DNA of 64,000 nt from Pedobacter riviphilus. GTDB taxonomy: Bacteria > Bacteroidota > Bacteroidia > Sphingobacteriales > Sphingobacteriaceae. The translations under genes were made by a program, and so were the position numbers. This document shows positions 27,433 through 36,148 of the stretch, piece after piece. The stretch lies in NCBI RefSeq assembly GCF_014692875.1, contig NZ_CP061171.1:3038001-3102000 (forward strand), read 5' to 3'. How positions within the stretch are numbered: the stretch's first letter is position 1; each line of letters starts with the position of its first letter. The notes beneath the pieces were generated by a model. It saw nothing but the letters and a program-made list of their open reading frames with translations. It searched no databases and was not told the origin of the DNA.

Positions 27433-27913
27433 TATCGTGGTGTTTAAAGTGTTTATTCGATTTTAATTTCATTTCATTTAACGCCTCGGCAACATCAATT
27501 GAATGCGAACAATGAATATCGGCCTCTTTTTTGGCAAGAGTGGCAATCGTAACGTAAAATTTATGCAATTGATCCAATTCTTTTTCGCTCAAGTCTTCAA
27601 TATCTACCATCCGGTTACTTGCGCCTTGCTGTGCAGCAATCAGTTCATTCAATTTCAACTGAATGGCCTTACCATCTTTATTCTGCGCTTTCTGGATTAA
27701 AAAAACCATCAAAAAAGTAATAATTGTTGTACCCGTATTAATCACCAATTGCCATGTTTCAGAATAATTAAACAAAGGGCCGGTTAATGCCCAAATGATT
27801 ACAATCGTCGTTGCAGCAATAAATGCAATCGAGCTGCCCGTAAATTTGGTTGCCGCATTAGCGAACCTCTCAAAAAAGTTATTTTTTTTTGTTTCGTTTT
27901 TAGATTTTGCCAT
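27407..27913 (-). CDS. Low-affinity iron permease family membrane protein
   Basis: A 168-aa protein of the low affinity iron permease family (PF04120 type). FFERFANAATKFTGSSIAFIAA opens the first helix (about residues 25-45), GPLFNYSETWQLVINTGTTIITFLMVFLIQ forms the second (about 50-80), and QNKDGKAIQLKLNELI, a hallmark of the family, follows. The C-terminal cytosolic tail is Lys/His rich (KHFKHHDNE). An upstream ATG adds 16 residues, but the ATG at 27913 gives the usual MAKSK start. The iron role is by family name only and is doubtful in bacteria. The GNAT frame overlaps its 3' end. Confidence 0.85.
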   Translation of the reverse strand: MAKSKNETKKNNFFERFANAATKFTGSSIAFIAATTIVIIWALTGPLFNYSETWQLVINTGTTIITFLMVFLIQKAQNKDGKAIQLKLNELIAAQQGASNRMVDIEDLSEKELDQLHKFYVTIATLAKKEADIHCSHSIDVAEALNEMKLKSNKHFKHHDNESPRSKS

Positions 27914-27950
27914 TACAATTTGTTTGTTTAAATATAACCATAAAACAAAC

Positions 27951-27986
27951 AAAAGCGCCATAAGTTTTTAAACCCATGACGCTTTT
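27951..27986 (-). terminator. Terminator of fbaA
   Basis: AAAAGCGCCAT (27951-27961) and ATGACGCTTTT (27976-27986) pair with one mismatch around a 14-nt loop; on the - strand the hairpin is followed by a T-rich stretch. It lies just beyond GAATGATT word repeats (27988-28030) that separate it from the fbaA stop. Confidence 0.75.
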
Positions 27987-28053
27987 ATGATTATTGAATG
28001 ATTGATTTTTTGAATGATTGAATAAAAATCCAATCTTAAAAAACTATCAAAAA

Positions 28054-29133
28054 TTACAGTTTATCGTTAACGTTAATACAGTTTAGATCTTCAAAAGCAG
28101 TAGTTAAACGCTTAACAAAAGCTTCTTCACCTTTACGTAACCAAACACGTGGATCGTAATATTTTTTATTTGGCTTATCATCGCCATCAGGGTTACCAAT
28201 CTGGCCTTGAAGATAAGCTTCGTTCTTTTTATAGTATTCTAAAATACCTTCCCAAAATGCCCACTGCATATCAGTATCGATATTCATTTTAATTGCGCCA
28301 TAAGAAATTGCTTCCCTGATTTCTTCCTGAGTAGAACCAGAACCACCGTGGAATACGAAATTGATTGGTTTCTCTGCACTTAAGCCGAATTTTTCTTTGA
28401 TAAAATCCTGAGAATTTTTCAAAATTATTGGTTGCAATTTTACATTACCTGGCTTATAAACACCATGCACGTTACCAAAAGCAGCAGCAACTGTAAAGCG
28501 GGGAGAAACTTTGCTCAATTCTTCATAAGCATAAGCCACTTCGCTAGGTTGAGTATATAATTTAGAGCTATCTACATCGCTATTATCTACACCATCTTCC
28601 TCACCACCTGTAACACCAAGTTCGATTTCGATAGTCATATTCATTTTAGCCATGCGAGCTAAATATTTAGCAGAAATTTCCATGTTTTCTTCGATCGACT
28701 CTTCCGATAAATCCAACATGTGTGATGAAAACAAAGGTTTTCCGGTTTCAGCGAAGAATTTTTCGCCGTAGTCTAAAAGTCCATCAATCCAAGGCAATAA
28801 TTTTTTAGCCGCGTGGTCGGTATGTAAAACCACGGCAACACCATAATGTTCTGCCAATAAATGTACATGTTTAGCAGCCGATACAGCTCCTAAAATACAT
28901 GCTTGCAATTTCTCGTTATCTAACGATTTACCAGCATAAAACTGGGCACCACCATTAGACAATTGAATCATAACAGGCGAATTTACTGCCTTAGCAGTTT
29001 CCATTACTGCATTTACCGTATTGGTACCGGTAACGTTTACTGCTGGTAAAGCAAACTGATGTTTTTTAGCCTGCTCAAACAATTCTTGAACGGCATCTCC
29101 GTAAATTACGCCTTTGTAGCCTTTTAAACTCAT
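28054..29133 (-). CDS. fbaA: Class II fructose-bisphosphate aldolase
   Basis: At 359 aa this has the same length as E. coli FbaA (class IIA). It cleaves fructose-1,6-bisphosphate into the two triose phosphates in glycolysis and gluconeogenesis. Zinc and catalytic residues lie in VVLHTDHAAKKLLPW near residue 110, MTIEIELGVTGGEEDG near 170, AAFGNVHGVYKPGNV near 222, NFVFHGGSGSTQEE near 262, and KMNIDTDMQWAFWEG near 285. Upstream is a 310-bp divergent spacer toward accD that contains two GTGT-A-rich-ACAC motifs, possible regulatory sites. A terminator follows. Confidence 0.97.
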   Translation of the reverse strand: MSLKGYKGVIYGDAVQELFEQAKKHQFALPAVNVTGTNTVNAVMETAKAVNSPVMIQLSNGGAQFYAGKSLDNEKLQACILGAVSAAKHVHLLAEHYGVAVVLHTDHAAKKLLPWIDGLLDYGEKFFAETGKPLFSSHMLDLSEESIEENMEISAKYLARMAKMNMTIEIELGVTGGEEDGVDNSDVDSSKLYTQPSEVAYAYEELSKVSPRFTVAAAFGNVHGVYKPGNVKLQPIILKNSQDFIKEKFGLSAEKPINFVFHGGSGSTQEEIREAISYGAIKMNIDTDMQWAFWEGILEYYKKNEAYLQGQIGNPDGDDKPNKKYYDPRVWLRKGEEAFVKRLTTAFEDLNCINVNDKL

Positions 29134-29232
29134 TTCTTGTTAATTTTATTAAGTCCGAAGTTATAAAAAAAAATAACATTACAAGCTTTTCTTACCACAG
29201 AATTATTTGCCTAACAGCAAAATAAAGCCTAT

Positions 29233-29275
29233 TTAGTGTAAAAAACACATTATCCTTAGTGTAAAAAAGACACAC
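29233..29275. promoter_or_regulatory. Candidate operator: two spaced TTAGTGTAAAAAA motifs
   Basis: TTAGTGTAAAAAACAC (from 29233) and TTAGTGTAAAAAAGACAC (from 29256) are direct repeats 23 bp apart, about two helix turns. Each is itself an imperfect palindrome GTGT-(A-rich)-ACAC. They lie about 100 bp before fbaA and 170 bp before accD, which diverge. Confidence 0.4.
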
Positions 29276-29277
29276 CT

Positions 29278-29375
29278 CAGTTTTCAGTTTGCAGTTGCCA
29301 ATAACCAAATACCAGTTTTCAATTACCTGCACAATTGGCAATCTACTATCAACCAACTAAACATTGACTATTTTT
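29278..29375. repeat. CAGTTT/CCAAT word-rich stretch before accD
   Basis: Contains CAGTTTTCAGTTTGCAGTTG followed by CCAATAACCAAATACC and CAGTTTTCAATTACC words. Similar CAGTTGGCAGTTTTCA text is found at 43728-43748 and, inverted, at 43907-43935. Confidence 0.55.
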
Positions 29376-29443
29376 ACATCTAATAAAGGTTCGACTTTAT
29401 TTTATTTTTCGTTTCTTTGCAATCCAATTCTTCAAAAAATTAT

Positions 29444-30289
29444 ATGGCTTGGTTTAAGAGAGAAAAAAAAGGTATCATCACCACAACAGAAGAGAAAAAA
29501 GAAGCACCAGATGGCTTGTGGAATAAATGTCCGAATTGTAAAAAACCGCTACATCAGGCAGAACTTCAGGAAAACAAATATGTTTGCCATTACTGCGATT
29601 ACCACCTGAGAGTAGGCTCAAAAGAATATTTCGAGGTTTTATTTGATAATAACGAGTTTAAAGAGCTGTTCCCTAACCTAACGTCTGGCGACCCTTTGAA
29701 TTTTAACGATAATAAACCTTACACCGATAGAATTAAAGAAAGTCAGGCTAAAACGGGCTTAAAAGACGCTATCCGTGCCGGTGTTGGTAAAATCGAAGGA
29801 CAAGACCTCGTAATAGCCTGCATGGATTTCGCTTTTATCGGCGGGTCTATGGGTTCTGTTGTGGGCGAAAAAATTGCAAGATCGATCGATTACAGCATCA
29901 AACATAAAATTCCGTTCCTGATGATCTCAAAATCAGGTGGTGCACGTATGATGGAAGCCGCATTTTCATTAATGCAAATGGCTAAAACATCAGCCAAACT
30001 TGCTTTATTGGGCCAGGCTAAAGTTCCTTACATCTCTTTATTAACCGATCCGACTACTGGTGGTGTGACTGCGTCATACGCCATGTTAGGCGATATTAAT
30101 ATTGCTGAACCAGGAGCGCTGATCGGTTTTGCTGGTCCGCGGGTAATTAAAGAAACCATCAAAAAAGATTTACCGAAAGGTTTCCAAACTTCAGAATTCG
30201 TTCTGGAGCACGGTTTCCTTGATTTTATTGTAGATAGAAGAGCCATGAAAGCTAAATTGGGCGCTTTTATTAAAATGATGAACAACTAG
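29444..30289 (+). CDS. accD: Acetyl-CoA carboxylase carboxyltransferase subunit beta
   Basis: A 281-aa AccD that, with AccA, moves the carboxyl group from biotin to acetyl-CoA to make malonyl-CoA for fatty acids. The N-terminal zinc ribbon is complete: CPNCKK near residue 28 and CHYCDY near 47. The crotonase-like core has the two Gly-Gly oxyanion loops in [21 protein letters not shown] near 160 and [14 protein letters not shown] near 205, and the C-terminal FAGPRVI near 236. A TTG frame starts nine codons earlier, but the ATG at 29444 gives the typical MAWFKR opening. It stands alone, without accA, which is common. Confidence 0.97.
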   Translation: MAWFKREKKGIITTTEEKKEAPDGLWNKCPNCKKPLHQAELQENKYVCHYCDYHLRVGSKEYFEVLFDNNEFKELFPNLTSGDPLNFNDNKPYTDRIKESQAKTGLKDAIRAGVGKIEGQDLVIACMDFAFIGGSMGSVVGEKIARSIDYSIKHKIPFLMISKSGGARMMEAAFSLMQMAKTSAKLALLGQAKVPYISLLTDPTTGGVTASYAMLGDINIAEPGALIGFAGPRVIKETIKKDLPKGFQTSEFVLEHGFLDFIVDRRAMKAKLGAFIKMMNN

Positions 30290-30831
30290 TTGGTTCATTG
30301 GTCTTGGTGCCAAAAAATGAATTCATAATATTTAGAAAGCAGGGCTTGAATAACATCGGTTAGTTCAGTCCTGCTTTTTGCTTCAAGTCCTCGCTACACT
30401 CCGGGCTTTACGCGGCAATCAGGTTTATTTAACATGAGCAAGTGGTTCTTTTGAGCGCGGCTCATAACGAGTCTATTAAACTCCCCCCAAACTTAATACA
30501 CATGTGGGCGCAAACTTTAAATCCCTCTAACCTTTCCGAAGAACGCATCCGGCATCAGAAGATTTGGAAGCAAATGCAAATAAATCTTTGTTGCAGTCCG
30601 TTTTAATAAGTATTGAAGTAAGAAATCCTACGAGTATGCAGGAATAAACAAAAAACCACTACCCCTCACACGGCTTAAGATTGCGTTTAAAGGTTTATTT
30701 AGGATTTGCGACAAAGATTCGCAAGCCTTGATTTTTGTTTCCTTTTATTAAGAAAAAGAAAGAAGCCCGTCTGGCCAAGACAAAACCGCTACTTTTTTTC
30801 TTATTTTTAAACTAACCAAACCATAACTAAA
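30290..30831. other. 540-bp spacer with one dispersed repeat
   Basis: No gene is apparent. The repeat copy is at 30366-30430; beyond it is unremarkable AT-rich DNA with frequent stops. The last 50 bp before the YciI-type gene are T-rich and probably carry its promoter, but no exact TAnnTTTG is visible. Confidence 0.55.
30366..30430 (+). repeat. Dispersed repeat family copy
   Basis: Starts CAGTCCTGCTTTTTGCTTC, has the core AAGTCCTCGCTACACTCCGG and ends GCAATCAGGTTTATTT. It is the reverse complement type of 18219-18277 and 54611-54670. Confidence 0.75.
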
Positions 30832-31296
30832 ATGAAAAAGATATTCTTATTAATCTCCCTGATCACCGTTACGCTCGTTATACAAGCGCAGGAGAAAAAA
30901 GCCAAGGCCCCTTATGATGAAACTTTAGCTAAAAAACTCGGGGCCGACAACTACGGCATGAAAATGTATGTGCTGGTTATACTAAAATCGGGTACAAACA
31001 TTACAGAAACAAAAGCAAAAACCGATAGTTTATTTGCAGGCCACATGGCTAACATGGGCAAAATGGTCGAGATGCAAAAACTCGTAGTTGCTGGTCCGAT
31101 GGGTAAAAACGATAAAAATTATCGGGGAATTTTCATTCTAAACACAAAATCGATCGAAGAAGCCAAACAATTGTTAGAAAGCGATCCGGCAATAAAAGCC
31201 AAGTTACTGGAACCAGAATTATATAATTGGTATGGCTCTGCAGCCTTAGCTGAGTATTTGCCATTTCATGATAAGATCCAGAAGAGTAGTTTTTAG
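30832..31296 (+). CDS. Secreted YciI-like (YCII domain) protein
   Basis: A 154-aa protein. Residues 1-19 are a signal peptide (KKIFLLISLITVTLVIQAQ). The rest is a ferredoxin-like YCII domain: MKMYVLVILKSGTNI, FAGHMANMGKMVEMQKLVVAGPMGKNDKNYRGIFIL in two blocks near residues 66-102, and IEEAKQLLESDPAIKAKLLEPELYNWYGSAAL. The His in GHMANM matches the conserved YCII His. Most YciI proteins are cytoplasmic; an exported one is unusual though known in Bacteroidetes to my recollection. Its reaction is unknown. A perfect hairpin terminator follows, so it is probably monocistronic. Confidence 0.85.
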   Translation: MKKIFLLISLITVTLVIQAQEKKAKAPYDETLAKKLGADNYGMKMYVLVILKSGTNITETKAKTDSLFAGHMANMGKMVEMQKLVVAGPMGKNDKNYRGIFILNTKSIEEAKQLLESDPAIKAKLLEPELYNWYGSAALAEYLPFHDKIQKSSF

Positions 31297-31321
31297 GGTT
31301 GTTTGCTAAATGGTGATAGTG

Positions 31322-31358
31322 AGGTCAGATGTTACCATCTGACCTTTCATTTTTTTTA
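31322..31358 (+). terminator. Terminator after the YciI-like gene
   Basis: AGGTCAGATG (31322-31331) and CATCTGACCT (31336-31345) form a perfect 10-bp stem with loop TTAC, followed by TTCATTTTTTTT. Confidence 0.93.
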
Positions 31359-31461
31359 TTGAATCATTAACTATTGTCTTCGATTTCCAGGTTGATGGCC
31401 ACCAACTTCAATCCTTATTTCAACTATATATCCTCAGGCCTTACAAACCAAGGGTAAAAGA

Positions 31462-31500
31462 TTGCTTCGTCGGCTGAAAAAGTCTTTTCGCAATGACGAT
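31462..31500 (+). repeat. Short intergenic repeat ending GCAATGACGA
   Basis: GATTGCTTCGTCGGCTGAAA then AAGTCTTTTCGCAATGACGA. A near-identical copy is at 36103-36141, where it lies by the MBL-fold gene. Confidence 0.75.
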
Positions 31501-31588
31501 CCTCATACTGCAACATTTCCATTAACATCCTTCAACCCTACTCCTTATTTCATAAATTAGCTTATCAAATAATCAACCCTAACTCATT

Positions 31589-33136
31589 ATGAATAAAAAA
31601 CTACTATTTTCTGCGCTATGGCTATGCACTTCAACCTGCATATTCGCGCAAGACAAAAAAATAATCGACAATATTGTTAAAGAAGTGAACGAAAATTCTC
31701 AATTGGAGAAACTTGCGCACGAACTTTTAGATGTTGTAGGGCCACGTTTAGTTGGTTCACCACAAATGAAACAGGCCAACGATTGGGCAGTTAAAAAATA
31801 TAGTGATTGGGGCATCTCTGCCAAAAATGAAAAATGGGGCGAATGGGCAGGTTGGGAAAGAGGCATTACCCATATCGATCTGGTAAGTCCGCGTGTGCGC
31901 ACTTTAGAAGGCACGCAATTGGCCTGGAGCCCATCAACCAATGGTAAAGCCATTAATGCAGAAGCGATTATTTTGCCAGAAATTACCGATTCGGTATCTT
32001 TTCAGAAATGGTTACCCAATGTAAAAGGTAAAATTGTATTGATTTCGATGAACCAGCTTTCTGGCCGACCAGAAAAAAACTGGGAAGAATTTGCCACAAA
32101 AGATTTATTCGAAAAATTTAAAAAAGAAAAAGCCGATGCCACTAAAGCATGGACAGCCAGTATAACTAAAACGGGTTTAACCGCAAAAACGCTTCCTGTA
32201 GCTATAGAAAATGCAGGTGCAGTAGCAGTAGTGATCAACAATTGGTCGCAGGGTTTTGGCGTAGATAAAATTTTCGGTGCAAATACTAAAAAGATCCCAA
32301 CCTTAGATTTATCTGTTGAAGATTATGGCCTGGTTTACCGTTTGGCCTTAAATGGAGACAAGCCTAAATTAAGAATCGAGGCAGATGCTAAGAAGTTGGG
32401 CGTAGTACCTACTTTTAATACGATCGCAGAAATTAAAGGCACACAGAAACCGAATGAATATGTTATGCTATCGGCACATTTCGATTCGTGGGATGGTGCA
32501 AGCGGTGCTACCGATAACGGCTCGGGTACCATTTTAATGATGGAAGCCATGCGCATTTTAAAGAAAATTTATCCTAACCCAAAACGTACCATTTTGGTTG
32601 GCCATTGGGGTAGCGAAGAGCAGGGCTTAAACGGCTCCAGGGCTTTTGTAGAAGATCATCCAGAAATTGTAAGCAATCTTCAAGCTTTATTTAATCAGGA
32701 TAACGGTACTGGCCGCGTGGTTAACATTGGCGGACAGGGTTTTGCCAAATCGAAAGATTACATTACCCGTTGGCTGGCTGCAGTACCAGACACCATTAAA
32801 AACCAGATCAAAACCAACTTTCCAGGATCGCCTGGTGCAGGAGGCTCAGATTTTGCTTCATTTGTAGCTGCCGGGGCTTTAGGTTATTCATTAAGTTCTA
32901 CCAGCTGGGATTATGGCACATATACCTGGCACACCAACCGCGACAGCTACGATAAGTTGGTTTTCGATGAAATCAGAAGCAATGTAATTTTAGCTGCCAT
33001 CATGGTTTATATGGCATCAGAAGATCCTGAAAAAACTTCAACCGAAAAAGCAACCGATTTACCTGTTAACGAACGTACAGGCAAACCAGCAACCTGGCCT
33101 GTTCAGACTAAATCTAATAGAAAAGGTGGTATGTAG
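31589..33136 (+). CDS. M28-family zinc metallopeptidase, secreted (carboxypeptidase Q-like)
   Basis: A 515-aa exported peptidase. Residues 1-20 are a signal peptide. A protease-associated (PA) domain covers about 130-260 (IVLISMNQL, GAVAVVINN). The M28 catalytic domain follows with zinc ligands and catalytic acids in YVMLSAHFDSWDGASGATDNGSG near residue 290-312, VGHWGSEEQGLNGSRAF near 340, QDNGTGR near 372, and WHTNRDSYDKL near 455. The layout and length resemble plasma glutamate carboxypeptidase-type aminopeptidases. It would act in the periplasm or outside on peptides. It is flanked by terminators on both sides, so it is a single-gene unit. Confidence 0.93.
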   Translation: MNKKLLFSALWLCTSTCIFAQDKKIIDNIVKEVNENSQLEKLAHELLDVVGPRLVGSPQMKQANDWAVKKYSDWGISAKNEKWGEWAGWERGITHIDLVSPRVRTLEGTQLAWSPSTNGKAINAEAIILPEITDSVSFQKWLPNVKGKIVLISMNQLSGRPEKNWEEFATKDLFEKFKKEKADATKAWTASITKTGLTAKTLPVAIENAGAVAVVINNWSQGFGVDKIFGANTKKIPTLDLSVEDYGLVYRLALNGDKPKLRIEADAKKLGVVPTFNTIAEIKGTQKPNEYVMLSAHFDSWDGASGATDNGSGTILMMEAMRILKKIYPNPKRTILVGHWGSEEQGLNGSRAFVEDHPEIVSNLQALFNQDNGTGRVVNIGGQGFAKSKDYITRWLAAVPDTIKNQIKTNFPGSPGAGGSDFASFVAAGALGYSLSSTSWDYGTYTWHTNRDSYDKLVFDEIRSNVILAAIMVYMASEDPEKTSTEKATDLPVNERTGKPATWPVQTKSNRKGGM

Positions 33137-33150
33137 ATAAAGAATAATTT

Positions 33151-33183
33151 AAAAGAGCATTTGGAAACAGGTGCTCTTTTTTT
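33151..33183 (+). terminator. Terminator after the M28 peptidase
   Basis: AAAAGAGCA (33151-33159) and TGCTCTTTT (33172-33180) with a 12-nt loop, continuing into TTT. Confidence 0.9.
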
Positions 33184-33223
33184 GCAATTCTGAATATGCA
33201 GTCATTCTTAGTCATCGCCAGCT

Positions 33224-33297
33224 CGTCATTCCCGTGAAAACGGGAATCCTAAAGCTTATTGCGCTTCATTAAGATTCCCGCCTGCGCGGGAATGACG
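33224..33297. repeat. Palindromic repeat CGTCATTCCCG ... CGGGAATGACG
   Basis: Terminal inverted copies CGTCATTCCCG and CGGGAATGACG; each half is itself a hairpin (CCCG-TGAAAA-CGGG and CCCGC-CTG-CGCGGG). A second copy is at 35901-35970; the pair bracket cydBA. Confidence 0.8.
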
Positions 33298-33336
33298 GCC
33301 GATTTTAAAATCTATCAATAGTAGTATTAATTTTTT

Positions 33337-34341
33337 TTACTCCTCTTTCTTCTGAAATTTATAAAACAGATACCCTAAAAAAGGCAAAATCAATACACTA
33401 CCTAATAAAAGAGCCAAACCTAAACTATAAATGGTTTTTTCAGGTCCGGCAGTTTCTAAAAGCGAAATCGCATTTCCGCTTTTTAAACGGATGAAATTCG
33501 GGAAATGGGCATAGCTTATTGCCAGGAGGATCATCGTCACCTGGAAGCCTGCCAAAATGCGTAAAACCTTGGTTTTTCCTTTAATCAACAGGTACCATAA
33601 CAACACAAGGGATAAACTGGCCGAAATAATGGCCAATAAACCGACATTACTCTTAAAAACCCATTCAATTAAAGGAATTCCATCACGCTGTGCAGCAATA
33701 AATACCATTGCACCAAAAACTACAGCTGCCACATTCATAAATTCGGCCTTTATAATAAACCGGCGTTTATCATGTGCTTCCTTCGTTTCACCTATAAGGT
33801 AAATCGCAGCAAGAAAACCACAGAGCGCGACAGTAAATAAGCCTACAGCAACAGAAAACCAGTTTAACCAGCCAGAAATATAGGCCGTATAGAAATCGGT
33901 TGCCTGCGTATCGATATGCCCCGAGATTAAACTTCCTGCAATAATGCCGAGAAATAATGCGGTAACAAAACTCGAATACCTGAATATACGGTTATAAAAC
34001 CACTGCATATCATCTTTAACAGCATCGTAATGGCGAAATACAAAGGCGGTGCCGCGCGCAATAATTCCGATAAGCATAATCGCCAATGGAATATGCAGAT
34101 AAACAGACATGGTGGTATAAATATGCGGAAAACCTACAAAAAGGATTACAATGGCAATAATTAACCACATATGGTTTGCCTCCCAAACCGGGCCAATGGC
34201 ATGATACATGGTTTTACGCGTCCTGCTCCTGTTTTTGGTTGAGGTAAAAAGCTCTATAATACCAGCGCCAAAATCGGCCCCACCCAATAAAAAGTAAAGC
34301 AGGATAGCCATGCATAAAAATATAATTACAACTTCTTTCAT
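33337..34341 (-). CDS. cydB: Cytochrome bd ubiquinol oxidase subunit II
   Basis: A 334-aa integral membrane protein with about nine helices. The N-terminal LLGGADFGAGIIEL motif, PVWEANHMWLI near residue 52, and the FRHYDAVKDDMQWFY loop near 102 are typical of CydB. With CydA it forms the high-affinity terminal oxidase that reduces O2 to water and oxidises quinol. It follows cydA by 6 bp in an evident cydAB operon. No cydX-like peptide is recognisable after it. The length is a little shorter than E. coli CydB (379) but normal for Bacteroidetes. Confidence 0.95.
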   Translation of the reverse strand: MKEVVIIFLCMAILLYFLLGGADFGAGIIELFTSTKNRSRTRKTMYHAIGPVWEANHMWLIIAIVILFVGFPHIYTTMSVYLHIPLAIMLIGIIARGTAFVFRHYDAVKDDMQWFYNRIFRYSSFVTALFLGIIAGSLISGHIDTQATDFYTAYISGWLNWFSVAVGLFTVALCGFLAAIYLIGETKEAHDKRRFIIKAEFMNVAAVVFGAMVFIAAQRDGIPLIEWVFKSNVGLLAIISASLSLVLLWYLLIKGKTKVLRILAGFQVTMILLAISYAHFPNFIRLKSGNAISLLETAGPEKTIYSLGLALLLGSVLILPFLGYLFYKFQKKEE

Positions 34342-34347
34342 CTGCTC

Positions 34348-35670
34348 TTATTTATTAGATTCGGGATTATTGTACAATACAGGAACCATTTTAATCTGGC
34401 GGTAAAGCAAAAATGTTACGATAATGCTTAAAGAAACGTAAATTGCCGAGAAGATATAAAACGAGTAAGCAATACCAGGCATCGGCGTAACGGCATCTTT
34501 AGTGCGCATAACGCCATAAATAATCCACGGTTGCCTACCAACCTCCGTCACTACCCAACCAGCCTCTAAAGCGATGTAACCAAGTGGAATGGCCACAACA
34601 AATAATTTCAACAAGCAGCGTTTCTCGGTTAGAGGTTTCTTTTTAAATAGAATAAAGAAATAAGTTAAGGATACTAAAAGTAGCAGCGTGCCAATTCCCA
34701 CCATAATCTGGAAAGCATAATGGGTTATAGCCACTGGAGGATGTTCGTTTTCAGGAATCTGATCTAAGCCCTTAACTTCAGCATTGAAATCGCCATGAGC
34801 CAGGAAACTTAATACCCCTGGTACCTCGATTGCACCTTTCACCGTTTTATCTTTCTCGTTAACAATGCCACCAATCAAAAGTGGTGCAGGCTTTTCTGTT
34901 TTATACAACGCTTCCATTGCAGCAAGCTTAGCAGGTTGGCGTATGGCAACATCTTTTGCAGAGAGATCGCCACTTAATGGCTGTAACAAAGCAGCAATGC
35001 AGGCAAATACAGCAGCTATTTTAAAAGCTTTTAAATGAAAATATGCATTTCTGTTCCGTAAGATCATTAAAGCATGAACGCCTGCCACAGCAAATCCTGT
35101 AGCGGTAAATGCGGCCAGGCACATGTGCAACGCCTGACTAAACCAGGCTTTATTAAACATGGCCTGTATGGGATCGATATTAAGGTATTGCCCGTTTACA
35201 AAATCGAAACCCGTCGGGCTGTTCATCCAGGCATTTGCGGCAACTACCAAAATCCCAGAGGCCAAACCACTTACGCCAACTACCATTCCTGTAAACCAAT
35301 GGAACCATTTATTTAGCTTATTCCAGCCATATAAGAAAAAGCCAAGGGCTATAGCTTCGATAAAAAAAGCTGTTCCTTCAAGAGAAAAAGGCATTCCGAA
35401 TATCGGTCCGGCATGATCCATAAATTTTGGCCAAAGTAATCCTAATTCGAAAGATAACATGGTACCCGATACCGCACCAGTAGCAAAAAAAATGGCTACA
35501 CCTTTGCTCCAGGCCTTTGTAAGGTTTTTATACACCTCATCGTTTGTTTTAAGCCATTTATAATGCGATACGGCCATAAAGAAAGGCATAACCATGCCGA
35601 TACAGGAAAAAATGATGTGGAAGCCTAACGATAAGGCCATTTGGGAACGGGCTGCAATAAAATCATCCAT
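34348..35670 (-). CDS. cydA: Cytochrome bd ubiquinol oxidase subunit I (short Q-loop type)
   Basis: A 440-aa membrane protein with the CydA pattern: MALSLGFHIIFSCIGMVMPF at the start (His18 as a likely heme ligand), GTMLSFELGLLWPKFM near residue 70, FSLEGTAFFIEAIALG near 93-108 (the conserved proton-path Glu), the quinol loop with GDLSAKDVAIRQPAKLAAME near 235, and GWVVTEVGRQPWIIYG near 370. At 440 aa it lacks the long Q-loop insert of the 522-aa E. coli protein. It provides the b558, b595 and d heme sites. A TATATTTG -7 box is 24 bp upstream. cydB follows. Confidence 0.96.
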   Translation of the reverse strand: MDDFIAARSQMALSLGFHIIFSCIGMVMPFFMAVSHYKWLKTNDEVYKNLTKAWSKGVAIFFATGAVSGTMLSFELGLLWPKFMDHAGPIFGMPFSLEGTAFFIEAIALGFFLYGWNKLNKWFHWFTGMVVGVSGLASGILVVAANAWMNSPTGFDFVNGQYLNIDPIQAMFNKAWFSQALHMCLAAFTATGFAVAGVHALMILRNRNAYFHLKAFKIAAVFACIAALLQPLSGDLSAKDVAIRQPAKLAAMEALYKTEKPAPLLIGGIVNEKDKTVKGAIEVPGVLSFLAHGDFNAEVKGLDQIPENEHPPVAITHYAFQIMVGIGTLLLLVSLTYFFILFKKKPLTEKRCLLKLFVVAIPLGYIALEAGWVVTEVGRQPWIIYGVMRTKDAVTPMPGIAYSFYIFSAIYVSLSIIVTFLLYRQIKMVPVLYNNPESNK

Positions 35671-35693
35671 GGGCTGTAGATTTTGAATTGTAA

Positions 35694-35701
35694 CAAATAT
35701 A
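35694..35701 (-). promoter_or_regulatory. -7 promoter box of cydAB
   Basis: TATATTTG on the - strand, an exact TAnnTTTG match 24 bp before the cydA ATG. Confidence 0.55.
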
Positions 35702-35900
35702 GTTGTTAAACACTAAAGCCTACGGTAATTCAATGACGTTGAAAGAATTATTTTAAATATAGAACGTTTATAAATTGAAAAAAGATTTGGTTGTTCGTTG
35801 CTACATGAACACCAAATTTCAAGGTTGTCATCCTGAAGGATAATTTATTTTATAAAAATCTACGAATGATAGGGGTGGTAATGAATTATATATTGCGTGT

Positions 35901-35970
35901 CGTCATTCCCAACTTGATTGGGAATCTTAATGCAATGAGCTTTAAGATTCCCGCCTGCGCGAGAATGACG
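35901..35970. repeat. Second copy of the CGTCATTCCC palindromic repeat
   Basis: CGTCATTCCC at the left end and GAGAATGACG at the right; inner GATTCCCGCCTGCGCG is shared with 33224-33297. Lies upstream of cydA. Confidence 0.75.
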
Positions 35971-36102
35971 ATCATTCTAGTGGATTCTTTCAATGTATCG
36001 GAGTCGAAGGATTGTCCATGGAATTAATTCGTTCAAAAATTTATTAGCAAAAAAATTCCTTTCCCGATAAATTAGGTCATGATAATAATTACCGCTTATA
36101 AG

Positions 36103-36141
36103 ATTGCTTCGGCGGCTGAAAAAGCCTTCTCGCAATGACGA
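36103..36141 (+). repeat. Second copy of the GCAATGACGA intergenic repeat
   Basis: GATTGCTTCGGCGGCTGAAA then AAGCCTTCTCGCAATGACGA, differing from 31462-31500 at few positions. Confidence 0.75.
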
Positions 36142-36148
36142 AAATCTT

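Larger units (their letters stand above)
35671..36148. other. 478-bp spacer between cydA and the MBL-fold gene
   Basis: Holds the cydA promoter, the CGTCATTCCC palindrome (35901-35970) and the GCAATGACGA repeat (36103-36141). I see no gene in it. Confidence 0.65.
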
